A stretch of 64,000 bases of DNA, taken from NCBI GenBank assembly GCA_963792385.1, contig CAWBVZ010000006.1, positions 496,001 to 560,000 of the forward strand, given 5' to 3'. The stretch's first letter is position 1. The number at the start of each line of letters is the position of its first letter. Under the pieces are notes generated by a model. The model was not told the origin of the DNA, did not search any database, and worked only from the letters and a program-made list of their open reading frames with translations. Shown in pieces: positions 51,959-59,960 of this stretch. Both the position numbers and the translations under genes were made by a program. This DNA comes from DASSUW01 sp963792385. GTDB lineage: Bacteria > Actinomycetota > Thermoleophilia > Solirubrobacterales > Solirubrobacteraceae.

Positions 51959-54589
51959 ATGCCGGATCGCCTGTCATCGAGATCCTGGCCGCTGGTGGGT
52001 CGGGTTGAGGAGCTCGAGCGGCTCAGTCGCGTGCGCGGGGCCGGAGACGCGCCGGGGGTCGTGCTGCGCGGGCCGGCCGGCGTTGGCAAGTCGCGGCTTG
52101 CGCGTGAGGCGATCGCCGCCGCCGAGCGCGAGGGTGCGCTCGTGGAGTGGGTGCAGGCCACCCGCAGCGCCGCAACACTGCCGCTCGGCGCGCTGGCCGG
52201 CCTGCTGGCCGATGGGCTGCGGTCGGACGACACACTGGCGCTGCTGCGAGGCACCGCGGGCGCGCTGCGCGAGCGGGCGGCCGGGCGGCCGGTCGTTGTC
52301 GGTGTCGACGACGCGCACCTCCTGGACCCGACCTCCGCCACGTTCGTGCAGCACCTGGCGACGACGGGCACGGCGTTCGTGCTGGCCACGGTGCGGGCCG
52401 GCGAGCCGTGCCCGGACGCGATCGTGGCGTTGTGGAAGGACGGCGGCGCCCTGCGCGTTGACCTGGGCGCGCTGCCCGACGACGAGATGGCCGCGTTGAT
52501 CGAGGCCGGCCTCGGCGGCCCGGTCGAGCAGAAGGCGCTCGCGTGCATCGTCGAGAGCAGCCGCGGCAACGTGCTGCACGCGCGCGAACTGGCGCTCGGC
52601 GCACTCGGGGAGGGCGTGCTGGTCGAGCACGACGGCCTGTGGCGCCTGCCCGGCCGCCCGCCTCCCGCCGCATCGCTCGCCGAGCTCGTCGCCGCGCGCA
52701 TGGCCGGCTTGGCGGCCGCCGAGCGCGACATCGTCGAGCTGCTCGCCCTCGGCGAGCCGCTGCGGCTTGCCGAGGCGACGGCTGTGGCGGGCGACGATGC
52801 CCTTGCCGCTGCCGAGGCCGGCGAGCTGGTGGTCGTCGCGGCCCCGCTCGACGAGGCCGAGGTGCGGCTCGCCCATCCCTTCTACGGCGACGTCGTGCGC
52901 AGCCTTCTGCCTGCCGTGCGCGCCCACCGGCTGCGGCTGCAACTCAGCGAGATCGTGCAGGGCCGTGACCCGCTGGCGCAAGAGGACGCGCTGCGCGTCG
53001 CGCGCTGGCGACTGGACGCGGGCGCCCCGGTGCCCCCCGCGCTGGTGCTCGACGCCGCGCGCGCGGCCAACCAGGCCGGCGACCCGGATCTCGGCGGCCT
53101 GCTCGCCCAGCAGGCGCTGGACGCGGGCGCCGGCGTGCAGGCCACGCTGCTGCTGGCCCGCGCGCATGTCGTGCGCAAGCGTTTCCGGGAGGCCGAGACG
53201 GTGCTGGCCGCCGCCGAAGGGCGGATCGACGACCCGCCACTGGCGCTCGAGTACCTCGAGCTGCGCTGCTACGTCCTGCAGTGGGGCCTCGAGCGGCCGG
53301 ATCTGCTCCCTGGATTGCTCGAGCGCGCCGAGTCGTGGTGGCCGGAGGCGGAGTGGCAGCGGCGGCTCGACCTCGTGCGCGTTCACGCCCTCTCGCTGAC
53401 TGCCGATCCCGAGGCGATGCTGGCGGTGTCGAGCCGCACGTTGGCCGAGCCCGACCTCGACGCGACGCTGCGCCGCCAGATGGAGCCGGTGCACGTCAGC
53501 AATCTGCTCTACAGCGGGCGCACCCGCGAGGCGGTCGAGCTCGCCCGCCGGATCCGCCCGGCGCCGCCACTGCGAGGGCGCAGCGAGGAGCACGCCTTCG
53601 CGATCTGGGTCGGCGCGCTATGGCTGAGCGGGTTGGGCTGGGAGGAGCTCGCCGCGGAGCTGCCCGGCGCCATGGCCGCCGCGACCCGCGGCGACGATCC
53701 ATCCGGCTCCCAGCGCGCCGCACTGGGACTCGGTCTGCTCGCCATGGGGCAGGGTCGCTGCAGCGAGGCGGCGCGCTGGTTCGCCGAGTCGGAGCTGCAC
53801 GACGAGCGCTCGGACGGCCTCGGCGCGCGCCCGATCGCCCGGTCGATGCGCGTGGGGCTTGCGTCCATGAGCGGCGACCCCGACGGTGCCGCGGAGGCGC
53901 TCGAGCGCATGTCGGAAGCGTTCGCGGGCGACGTGCCGCATCCAGTCCTGCGCCCCTTCATCGTGCGCGGCCAGGCGTGGGGTGCGCTGGCCGCGGGTGA
54001 CGCGCCGCGCGCGCAGGAGTTGCTCCTGACCACCGCGAAGGACGTGGCGTCACCACTCCTCGCCGCCCAGCTCGTCTACGACGCGCTGCTCGCCGCCGCT
54101 CCCGCTCGCAAGCTTGTGAGCCAACTCGCCGCCCTGCAGCGCCGCTGCGACGCGCCGCGCGTCGCGGCCTACGCCGCGCATGCGGCCGGCATGGCGCTCG
54201 GCGACGGCGACGGGATCGCCGCTGCCGCCGATGAGTTCGAGCGGATCGGCGCGCTCTACTACGCGATGCTCGCGAGCGCGGACGCGGCGGCGGCCTTCGT
54301 GGTCGCTGGTCGCCAGGACTCGGCGCGCCGCGCCGCTGCCCGCTGCCGAGACCTGCACTCCCGCGGCCAGGACGTGCCGATGCCCGTCATCGAGGGCCTC
54401 GACGCCGCGGGGGTGTCGCTGACAGCGCGCGAGACGCAGCTCGTCGAGCTCGCGGCGCGCGGGCTCACCAACGCCGAGATCGCCGACCGCCTCGTCCTCT
54501 CGGTCCGCACCGTCGAGTCCCACGTCTACCGGGCGATGCAGAAGCTGGGCGTCAGCGACCGCCGCGAGCTGCCGCATCAGGTCAGGTAG
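51959..54589 (+). CDS. ATPase-type LuxR family transcriptional regulator
   Basis: This is an 876-residue protein. Walker A RGPAGVGKSRLAREAIA lies at about 37-53, Walker B VVVGVDDAHLLDPTSA near 115, helical repeats fill the middle, and the C-terminal GerE domain is LTARETQLVELAARGLTNAE then IADRLVLSVRTVESHVYRAM. The 69 nt before the ATG contain an inverted repeat CCGACCG/CGGTCGG (51904-51910 and 51926-51932) that could be an operator or weak terminator. Its end overlaps the converging hydrolase by 13 nt. It is a candidate regulator of the divergent region at 55756-55901. Confidence 0.92.
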   Translation: MPDRLSSRSWPLVGRVEELERLSRVRGAGDAPGVVLRGPAGVGKSRLAREAIAAAEREGALVEWVQATRSAATLPLGALAGLLADGLRSDDTLALLRGTAGALRERAAGRPVVVGVDDAHLLDPTSATFVQHLATTGTAFVLATVRAGEPCPDAIVALWKDGGALRVDLGALPDDEMAALIEAGLGGPVEQKALACIVESSRGNVLHARELALGALGEGVLVEHDGLWRLPGRPPPAASLAELVAARMAGLAAAERDIVELLALGEPLRLAEATAVAGDDALAAAEAGELVVVAAPLDEAEVRLAHPFYGDVVRSLLPAVRAHRLRLQLSEIVQGRDPLAQEDALRVARWRLDAGAPVPPALVLDAARAANQAGDPDLGGLLAQQALDAGAGVQATLLLARAHVVRKRFREAETVLAAAEGRIDDPPLALEYLELRCYVLQWGLERPDLLPGLLERAESWWPEAEWQRRLDLVRVHALSLTADPEAMLAVSSRTLAEPDLDATLRRQMEPVHVSNLLYSGRTREAVELARRIRPAPPLRGRSEEHAFAIWVGALWLSGLGWEELAAELPGAMAAATRGDDPSGSQRAALGLGLLAMGQGRCSEAARWFAESELHDERSDGLGARPIARSMRVGLASMSGDPDGAAEALERMSEAFAGDVPHPVLRPFIVRGQAWGALAAGDAPRAQELLLTTAKDVASPLLAAQLVYDALLAAAPARKLVSQLAALQRRCDAPRVAAYAAHAAGMALGDGDGIAAAADEFERIGALYYAMLASADAAAAFVVAGRQDSARRAAARCRDLHSRGQDVPMPVIEGLDAAGVSLTARETQLVELAARGLTNAEIADRLVLSVRTVESHVYRAMQKLGVSDRRELPHQVR

Positions 54590-55755
54590 CCGTCCAGCCA
54601 GTCGAAGATCCGCGCCTCGCGCAGCGCGGCGCCGTCGTCACCGGCGAGCCGCACGAGCTGCTTCGGGCCGGTCAACCGGTCGAACAGGTGCTGCGCCTGT
54701 CCGGGCCAGCGTCGCTCGCGGTCGCGGTCGGTCACGAGCAGCGGGGTCGTGATGCCGGCCACCTCGTCACCCAACCGGTAGCTCGCGACCGCGGCGAAGA
54801 GGCTGAAGCGCGAGCCGTTCGCGTGCCCGTACGGCGCGCCGCCACGGCACAGCCGCGCGGTGGTGGCGGGTGAGAAGAGCTCGGCGAGGCGCATGTCGCG
54901 ATCGAACGCGAAGCGGTCTCGGCGCGCGAGCGCGGCCCGCAGGTCCGGCGTCAGCGCGTCCGTCCACGACGCGGCGACGTCGACGACGCCGGGGTCGGCG
55001 ACCGCGGCGGCGAAGCGATGCTCGAACGCGAGTGCGCGCGGCACGAGATACCCGCCCTCGCAAACGCCGACAACGCCCATGCGGCGCGAGTCCACGTCGG
55101 GTCGCGCGACCATCGCGTCGGCCACCGGCCCGAGCACCGCCTCCCAGTCCGGCCGGAACGCCAGTCCCTGCTCGAACCGCGCGGCCTGCTGACCGGGACC
55201 GTCGAAGGTCATCCAGTGGTAGCCGCGCTCGCTCGCGGCGGCCCCGCCGGCGAGCCACATCTGCGAGGTGCCGGCGTCGCCGTTGTTGAGCACCACGAGT
55301 GGCCGGGCCTCGCCGGCCGCGGCGTCCGGCGCGCGGAAGAAGTAGCCAGGGAGCGTCTCGGCCTCGTACGGGATGGCGAGCCGCTCGCCGGGGACGGGGA
55401 ATAGCTCCACGGCACGGTCCCAGCAGGTTCGCTGGCGCCGCCACAACTCGCCCTCGCGCTCCGGCTCGCTGCCGAGGGCGATCTGGCGCAGCGCGGCGCC
55501 GTAGTAGCTCGCAGCGCGCAGGTAGTGGGCGCGAGCGCTCGCGCGCCGGCCGGCGCGCGCCGCGGCGCCGGCGGCCGCCCAGGCAACGCCGGCCGTGGCG
55601 GTCCACTCGCGCACCCAGGAGTCCGCGTCGCCGTCCGTGATGCGCGCAGCTGCGGCGAGCGCCTCACCGGCGTCCGCCGCGCCTCGCCGGCAAGCGGCGA
55701 GCACGGTGTCGAGGCCGTTCTGGCAGTCGTCGTTCTCGAAGCACGGGGGACTCAC
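54577..55755 (-). CDS. Degenerate alpha/beta-hydrolase (FrsA/DUF1100-like), altered catalytic residues
   Basis: This is a 392-residue protein. A helical N-terminal cap is followed by a hydrolase core: RLAIPYEAETLPGYFFRAPD, PLVVLNNGDAGTSQMWLAGG, YHWMTFDGPGQQAARFEQG and PLLVTDRDRERRWPGQAQHL. The nucleophile elbow reads GVCEGGY, with Cys where relatives have Ser (GISQGGY). The usual C-terminal His segment (HCEP or similar before LRDQRIFDWL) is missing: the frame goes GDDGAALREARIFDWLDGYL. Relatives include pseudooxynicotine hydrolase-like enzymes. It may be inactive or changed. GTG start; the gene is divergent from the operon at 55902. Confidence 0.8.
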   Translation of the reverse strand: MSPPCFENDDCQNGLDTVLAACRRGAADAGEALAAAARITDGDADSWVREWTATAGVAWAAAGAAARAGRRASARAHYLRAASYYGAALRQIALGSEPEREGELWRRQRTCWDRAVELFPVPGERLAIPYEAETLPGYFFRAPDAAAGEARPLVVLNNGDAGTSQMWLAGGAAASERGYHWMTFDGPGQQAARFEQGLAFRPDWEAVLGPVADAMVARPDVDSRRMGVVGVCEGGYLVPRALAFEHRFAAAVADPGVVDVAASWTDALTPDLRAALARRDRFAFDRDMRLAELFSPATTARLCRGGAPYGHANGSRFSLFAAVASYRLGDEVAGITTPLLVTDRDRERRWPGQAQHLFDRLTGPKQLVRLAGDDGAALREARIFDWLDGYLT

Positions 55756-55790
55756 GCCGGAAGCATCGGTGCCCGCGGCCGATCCTTCAT

Positions 55791-55806
55791 CAGTACCGGG
55801 CTACTG
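55791..55806. promoter_or_regulatory. Dyad CAGTA-N6-TACTG, site 1
   Basis: The 16-bp inverted repeat cagta-ccgggc-tactg ends 35 nt before the GTG of the minus-strand hydrolase. It has the same half-sites and spacing as site 2, centred exactly 60 bp away. Probable operator of a dimeric repressor or activator; no binding protein is proven. Confidence 0.6.
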
Positions 55807-55850
55807 AATCCGTCGGTCGGCGCGACCTACGTACCGAGCCTTCGCAAGTG

Positions 55851-55866
55851 CAGTAGTGGATTACTG
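55851..55866. promoter_or_regulatory. Dyad CAGTA-N6-TACTG, site 2
   Basis: The 16-bp inverted repeat cagta-gtggat-tactg ends 35 nt before the ATG at 55902. The six central bases differ from site 1 while both half-sites match perfectly, which argues for a selected protein-binding site. Confidence 0.6.
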
Positions 55867-55901
55867 AAGGCACGCGTCGCGGGCGTCGGGATGCTCCGCC
55901 C

Positions 55902-56378
55902 ATGACACTCCTCCTGATACTCCTCGTCCTCCTGCCGTGGTCGATCTGGCGTCAGATGCACGCCCACGAGATCACCGGCGCGGGGCTCGTCAAGCTCCCC
56001 ATCATCTTCGCCGCGGTTGGCGTGCTCGGCTTCGGCATCGACGCGATCCCCACCGACGCCGCGTCCCTCTCCTACGTCGCGTTCAGTCTCGCCCTGAGCG
56101 TGGTCATGGGCATCTGGCGCGGGATCGAGATCACCGTCTGGCGAGACGCCGCCGGCCGCTGGATGAACCAGGGCAACCGCACCACGATCGCGCTCTGGGG
56201 CGCGCTGATCGGCGCGAAGGTCGCGATGGGCACCGTCGCCTCGATCACCGGCTGGTTCCCGGGCGAGCACGCCGGCGACGTGTTCCTGTTCCTCGCGGTC
56301 TCGTTCGTCGCTCAGAACCTCGTGGTCGCCCAGCGCAGCATCTGGGGCGCGCCGCGCCCGGCGGAGGTGACGGCATGA
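55902..56378 (+). CDS. Four-helix membrane protein, function unknown
   Basis: This 158-residue protein has four hydrophobic segments (about residues 2-13, 30-48, 56-71 and 98-115, with a weaker fifth near 128-140). Between them lie a conserved-looking RGIEITVWRDAAGRWMNQGN and a short basic end. A loose resemblance to DUF1453/CcdC-type proteins is possible but not firm. First gene of a five-gene run; its stop overlaps the next ATG (ATGA). Site 2 of the dyad pair lies 35 nt upstream. Confidence 0.75.
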   Translation: MTLLLILLVLLPWSIWRQMHAHEITGAGLVKLPIIFAAVGVLGFGIDAIPTDAASLSYVAFSLALSVVMGIWRGIEITVWRDAAGRWMNQGNRTTIALWGALIGAKVAMGTVASITGWFPGEHAGDVFLFLAVSFVAQNLVVAQRSIWGAPRPAEVTA

Positions 56379-57277
56379 GGCTGCGGATGCTCGCCGCGGG
56401 CGTCCTCGCCGCCGTTGCCGTCGCCGTCGCGCCGGCGGCGGCCTCCGCCGCGCCGGCCACGTGCCCGGCCACCTTCGCCGTGCAGCACGACGACCGGATC
56501 GGCTCCCTCGCCGTCCCGGCCGGGAACTATCAGCTCATCGTCGCCGACGCGGCGGGGCTCAGCTGCGCTCACGCGGCGGATCTGTTCCGCCAGTTCCTGG
56601 AGGACTTCGACGGGCGCCTGCCGTTCCCCTGGACGCTGGATGCCACGACGTCGACGTTCTCCGCCGGCAACGGCAACGCCTTCCAGATCGTGCGCGCCGC
56701 CACGCCGAGCGGCGGCGGGGGCGGCCAGCACCCGGCCACGGGCGTGCGTTGTCCCGGCGTCTTCCGGGTCATGCACGACGACCGGATCGGGACCCTCGCG
56801 GTACCGGCCGGCGACTACACGGTGACGCTGCTGTCGGTCGGCCCGCTGAGCTGCACGCAGGCGACGACGCGGTTCGCGGCCTTCCTGCGCGACTACGACG
56901 GCCGCCTGCCGTTCCCGTGGATGCTGAACACGCAGACGGCGACCTTCATGCGCGGCGCCGCACTCGCCGGGTTCCGGATCGAGCCTGCCGTGAACCCGCT
57001 GCCCGGCCCGACACCCAGCAGCGGCGCGCTGCGCTGCCCCGGGACGTTTCGGGTACTGCACGACGACCGCATCGGCGCTCTGCGCGTGCCGAAGGGCCGT
57101 TACTGGATCACGCGCACATCCGCGGGCAGGCCGACCTGCCCGGCGGCCACGCGGCTGCTCGCCCGCTTCCTGCAGCGCCCGGACGGGAGGCTGGCGAAGC
57201 CATGGCGGGTCCAGGCCTCGACGGGGACGTTCCTCCGTCCCGTCGGCTCGGGCTTCTCGATCAAGCCGGCCCGATGA
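56375..57277 (+). CDS. Secreted protein with three copies of an uncharacterised Cys-Pro/HDDRIG domain
   Basis: This is a 300-residue protein with a signal peptide (LAAGVLAAVAVAVAPAAASA). Three tandem domains of about 78 residues begin at C30, C126 and C221, joined by Gly/Pro linkers. Each has CP-x-x-F-x-V-x-HDDRIG-x-L-x-VP-x-G-x-Y, then a second cysteine about 34 residues on (SCAHA, SCTQA, TCPAA), then FL, DGRL and PW. The two cysteines per unit suggest one disulfide each. I do not recognise the family. The near-invariant HDDRIG could bind metal or sugar. Coupled by ATGA overlaps on both sides to membrane proteins and then to glycan enzymes. Confidence 0.85.
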   Translation: MRLRMLAAGVLAAVAVAVAPAAASAAPATCPATFAVQHDDRIGSLAVPAGNYQLIVADAAGLSCAHAADLFRQFLEDFDGRLPFPWTLDATTSTFSAGNGNAFQIVRAATPSGGGGGQHPATGVRCPGVFRVMHDDRIGTLAVPAGDYTVTLLSVGPLSCTQATTRFAAFLRDYDGRLPFPWMLNTQTATFMRGAALAGFRIEPAVNPLPGPTPSSGALRCPGTFRVLHDDRIGALRVPKGRYWITRTSAGRPTCPAATRLLARFLQRPDGRLAKPWRVQASTGTFLRPVGSGFSIKPAR

Positions 57278-58005
57278 CGCTCGTCGATCTGCTCGGGGCC
57301 CGGCTGCAGCCGGGCCCGGGCACGGCGTTCGTCGTGCTCGCCGCCTTCCTCATCTCGTTCCTGGTCATCCGCACGAGCGCGCGGCTGACGCGCGGCGTGT
57401 CCTGGTGGCCGGGCGGCCTCGAGACGAACGGGGTGCACCTCCACCACCTCGTGTGGGGCATCGGGCTGATGCTCCTCTGCGGCTTCCTCGCCTTCGCGGC
57501 CCCGCTCGCCGCGCCGTGGTGGCACCTGATTGCCATCGGCTTCGGCGTCGGCGCGGGCTTCACGCTTGACGAGTTCGCGCTCTGGGTCCGGCTCGAGGAC
57601 GTGTATTGGTCCGAGGAGGGCCGCTCGTCCTTCGACGCCGTGGTCTGCACGGTGGCGTTCGGCGGGCTGGTCGTCGTCGGCACGCGTCCGTTCGGACTCG
57701 ACGAGCCGGCTTCGGTCGCGGGGACCGTCGTGGCCGTGACATCGATCGCCGGCCTGGCCAGCGTGTGCTTCGCGAAGGGGCGCGTGCTGCTCGGTGTCGT
57801 TGGCCTCTTCATCCCGGTCGTCGCGCTCGTCGGCGCGTTCCGGCTGGGCAGGCCGTCATCCCCCTGGGCGCGATGGCGCTACGACGACGCCCGCCGTGCG
57901 CTGGCGGCGCGCCGGTTCGCCGCCGACCGGCCGCTCGCGCGCACCCGCCGCCGTGCTGCCGACCTGATCGCAGGTCCTCCCACCGAAGCAAAGGAGCAGG
58001 TATGA
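57274..58005 (+). CDS. Conserved integral membrane protein
   Basis: This 243-residue protein has about six hydrophobic segments and a basic, Ala/Arg-rich cytoplasmic tail. Notable conserved-looking pieces are ETNGVHLHHLVWGIGLMLLC (a His-x-His-His motif at a membrane edge) and TLDEFALWVRLEDVYWSEEG, with several acidic residues. I recall similar proteins as hypothetical integral membrane proteins in actinobacteria; no activity is assigned. ATGA overlaps link it to the triple-domain protein before and the glycosyltransferase after. Confidence 0.8.
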   Translation: MTLVDLLGARLQPGPGTAFVVLAAFLISFLVIRTSARLTRGVSWWPGGLETNGVHLHHLVWGIGLMLLCGFLAFAAPLAAPWWHLIAIGFGVGAGFTLDEFALWVRLEDVYWSEEGRSSFDAVVCTVAFGGLVVVGTRPFGLDEPASVAGTVVAVTSIAGLASVCFAKGRVLLGVVGLFIPVVALVGAFRLGRPSSPWARWRYDDARRALAARRFAADRPLARTRRRAADLIAGPPTEAKEQV

Positions 58006-59108
58006 AAATCCTGTACGGCGTCAACGGCGAGGGCCTCGGCCACGCCACGCGCTCGGAAGTGGTGATCGACATGCTCCTCGCGCGCGGGCACGACGTGCGC
58101 GTGGTCGCCTCGGGCAGCGCGTTCCGCCACCTGAGCGAACGGCTCCCGCGCGTCGACGAGATCTTTGGACCGTCGTTCGCCATGCAGGAGGGCGAGATCC
58201 ACCGCTGGGCGACGCTGCGCCTCAACGTCGTCGCCGCTCAGCGCGAGCTGTCAGACACCGTGCGGCACTGGGTCGCGGTGGTGCACGACTGGCGGCCCGA
58301 CGTCGTGGTGACGGACTTCGAGCCGCTGTCCGCGCTCTACGCGCGCAGCATGCTGGTCCCGCTGGTGTCGGTGGACAACATCAACATGCTCGTCCGCTGC
58401 CACCACGACGATGCGATCGTCGGCGGCGACCTGGCGGACTTCGTCCTCGCCCGCGCGATCACGCGGGCGATGATCCCGACGGCAGGCGACTACGTGTTGA
58501 CCACGTTCTTCCGCCCGCACGTCCTGTGGGGGCGGACGACGCTGGTGCCGCCGATCCTGCGGCCCGAGGTGGTCGACGCCGCGCCGTCGCGCGGCGAGCA
58601 CCTGCTCGTCTACTCGAGCGGAGACCACGGCCTGATCGATGCGCTGCAGGCGGCCGGCGTGCCGGCGCGCGTGTACGGCATGCGCGGCGCGGCGGGCTCC
58701 GGCGAGGACGGCGCGATCTCGTACCGGCCGCACTCGGACGCCGGCTTCCTCGACGATCTGCGCACGGCTCGCGCGGTGATCACCGGCGGCGGGTTCTCGC
58801 TGCTCAGCGAGGCGATCTTCCTGCGCAAGCCGGTGCTCTCGGTGCCGCTGCATGGGCAGTTCGAGCAACTCATGAACGCCCGCTACCTCCAGCGCGAGGG
58901 ATACGGGATGTGCGCGCCGGCGGCCGGGGCGGCCGAGCTGGCCGAGTTCCTCGTCCGCCTGCCCGAGTACGACGAGGCGCTCGCCGGCTACCGGCAGGCC
59001 GGCAACCAGATCGCCCTCGAGACGATCGCGGCGCTGGTGACCCAGGCCGCCGCCGACTCGCGGCGCACCCGCCGGCAGGCGCGGCGGACGGCGCGGAGGG
59101 CGGCCTGA
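58002..59108 (+). CDS. Glycosyltransferase, GT28-like (MJ1255/VC2487 family)
   Basis: This is a 368-residue GT-B protein. The N-terminal MKILYGVNGEGLGHATRSEV has the Gly-rich loop of MurG/UGT-like enzymes. The C-terminal donor site region is ARAVITGGGFSLLSEAIFLR with KPVLSVPLHGQFEQLMNARY, where E and Q contact the nucleotide. AAGGAG lies 5 nt before the ATG inside the upstream gene, and the ATG overlaps its stop. Likely adds a sugar to a lipid or cell-wall acceptor at the inner membrane face. Confidence 0.88.
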   Translation: MKILYGVNGEGLGHATRSEVVIDMLLARGHDVRVVASGSAFRHLSERLPRVDEIFGPSFAMQEGEIHRWATLRLNVVAAQRELSDTVRHWVAVVHDWRPDVVVTDFEPLSALYARSMLVPLVSVDNINMLVRCHHDDAIVGGDLADFVLARAITRAMIPTAGDYVLTTFFRPHVLWGRTTLVPPILRPEVVDAAPSRGEHLLVYSSGDHGLIDALQAAGVPARVYGMRGAAGSGEDGAISYRPHSDAGFLDDLRTARAVITGGGFSLLSEAIFLRKPVLSVPLHGQFEQLMNARYLQREGYGMCAPAAGAAELAEFLVRLPEYDEALAGYRQAGNQIALETIAALVTQAAADSRRTRRQARRTARRAA

Positions 59109-59872
59109 TGCGCTCCGCCCTCGCACTCGCGAGCGGCGTCGCGGCCGTGGCGCTCTACGGCGCCCAGGTCCCGACCGCCCAGCTCTACGGCCCCACCATC
59201 CACCGCTTCCCCGGCGCGCGGGGGAAGCTCGCACTCACGTTCGACGACGGGCCCAACCCGCGCGAGACCCCGCGCCTGCTCGACCTGCTGGACGCGTACG
59301 ACGCCAAGGGCACGTTCTTCCTGATCGGCAGGTGGGCGGGCCGGGAGCCGGCATTGCTGCGCGAGATCGTCGAGCGCGGCCATGCGATCGGCAACCACAC
59401 GCACACGCACCCGACGATGCCCCTGCACAGCGCCGACGCGATCCGCGAGGAGCTCGCGCGCTGCCGCGGCGCGGTCGAGCTCGCGGGCGTGACGTTCTCG
59501 CGAGTCGACGGCGCGATGCTGATGCGCCCCCCGTACGGGCGTCGCCGGCCCGGGACGCTGCGCGTGCTCGCCGAGGAGGGCTACGTGCCGGTCACCTGGT
59601 CCGTCACCGGCTACGACTGGCGTGGCTGGGAGACGGCCGAGCGGATCGGGCGCCGCTGCATCCGCGCTCACGACGGTGACGTGATCCTGCTTCACGACGG
59701 CTCCGATCACGACCCGCGCCACGACCGCTCGCGCTCGCTTGCGGCGGCGCGTGCGGCGCTTGAGCACCACACGGCGCGCGGGACGCGGTTCGTCACCGTG
59801 CCCGAGCTCGCCGCGGCCGGCGCGGCCGACTACAGAGCCGACGGAGAGGGAGGGATTCGAACCCTCGGATGA
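59108..59872 (+). CDS. Polysaccharide deacetylase (NodB domain)
   Basis: This is a 254-residue protein. The N-terminal signal or anchor (ALALASGVAAVALYGAQV) is followed by motif 1 KLALTFDDGPNPRET, motif 2 GHAIGNHTHTHPTM (H-x3-H), motif 3 RPPYGRRRPGTLR, motif 4 TWSVTGYDWRGW and motif 5 DVILLHDG; all catalytic positions are intact. It would deacetylate GlcNAc- or MurNAc-type residues outside the membrane. The last residues (GEGGIRTLG) are encoded by DNA that is antisense to the tRNA-Ser gene, so the true protein probably evolved its end at PELAAAGAADY. TGATG overlap with the previous gene. Confidence 0.92.
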   Translation: MRSALALASGVAAVALYGAQVPTAQLYGPTIHRFPGARGKLALTFDDGPNPRETPRLLDLLDAYDAKGTFFLIGRWAGREPALLREIVERGHAIGNHTHTHPTMPLHSADAIREELARCRGAVELAGVTFSRVDGAMLMRPPYGRRRPGTLRVLAEEGYVPVTWSVTGYDWRGWETAERIGRRCIRAHDGDVILLHDGSDHDPRHDRSRSLAAARAALEHHTARGTRFVTVPELAAAGAADYRADGEGGIRTLG

Positions 59873-59931
59873 GGTTGACCCCCATCACACGATTTCCAGT
59901 CGTGCCCGTTCAGCCGCTCCGGCACCTCTCC
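59842..59931 (-). tRNA. tRNA-Ser (GGA)
   Basis: This is a 90-nt class II tRNA. The acceptor stem GGAGAGG/CCTCTCC has discriminator G, the anticodon arm is CACGA-CTGGAAA-TCGTG reading GGA, there is a long variable arm, and the T-arm is GGGTTCGAATCCC. The CCA end is not encoded. It lies 29 nt downstream of the aminopeptidase gene on the same strand and overlaps the 3' end of the deacetylase gene by 31 nt in antisense. Confidence 0.95.
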
Positions 59932-59960
59932 CTGGAAGGACGACGCGTCAGCCTAGCGGC

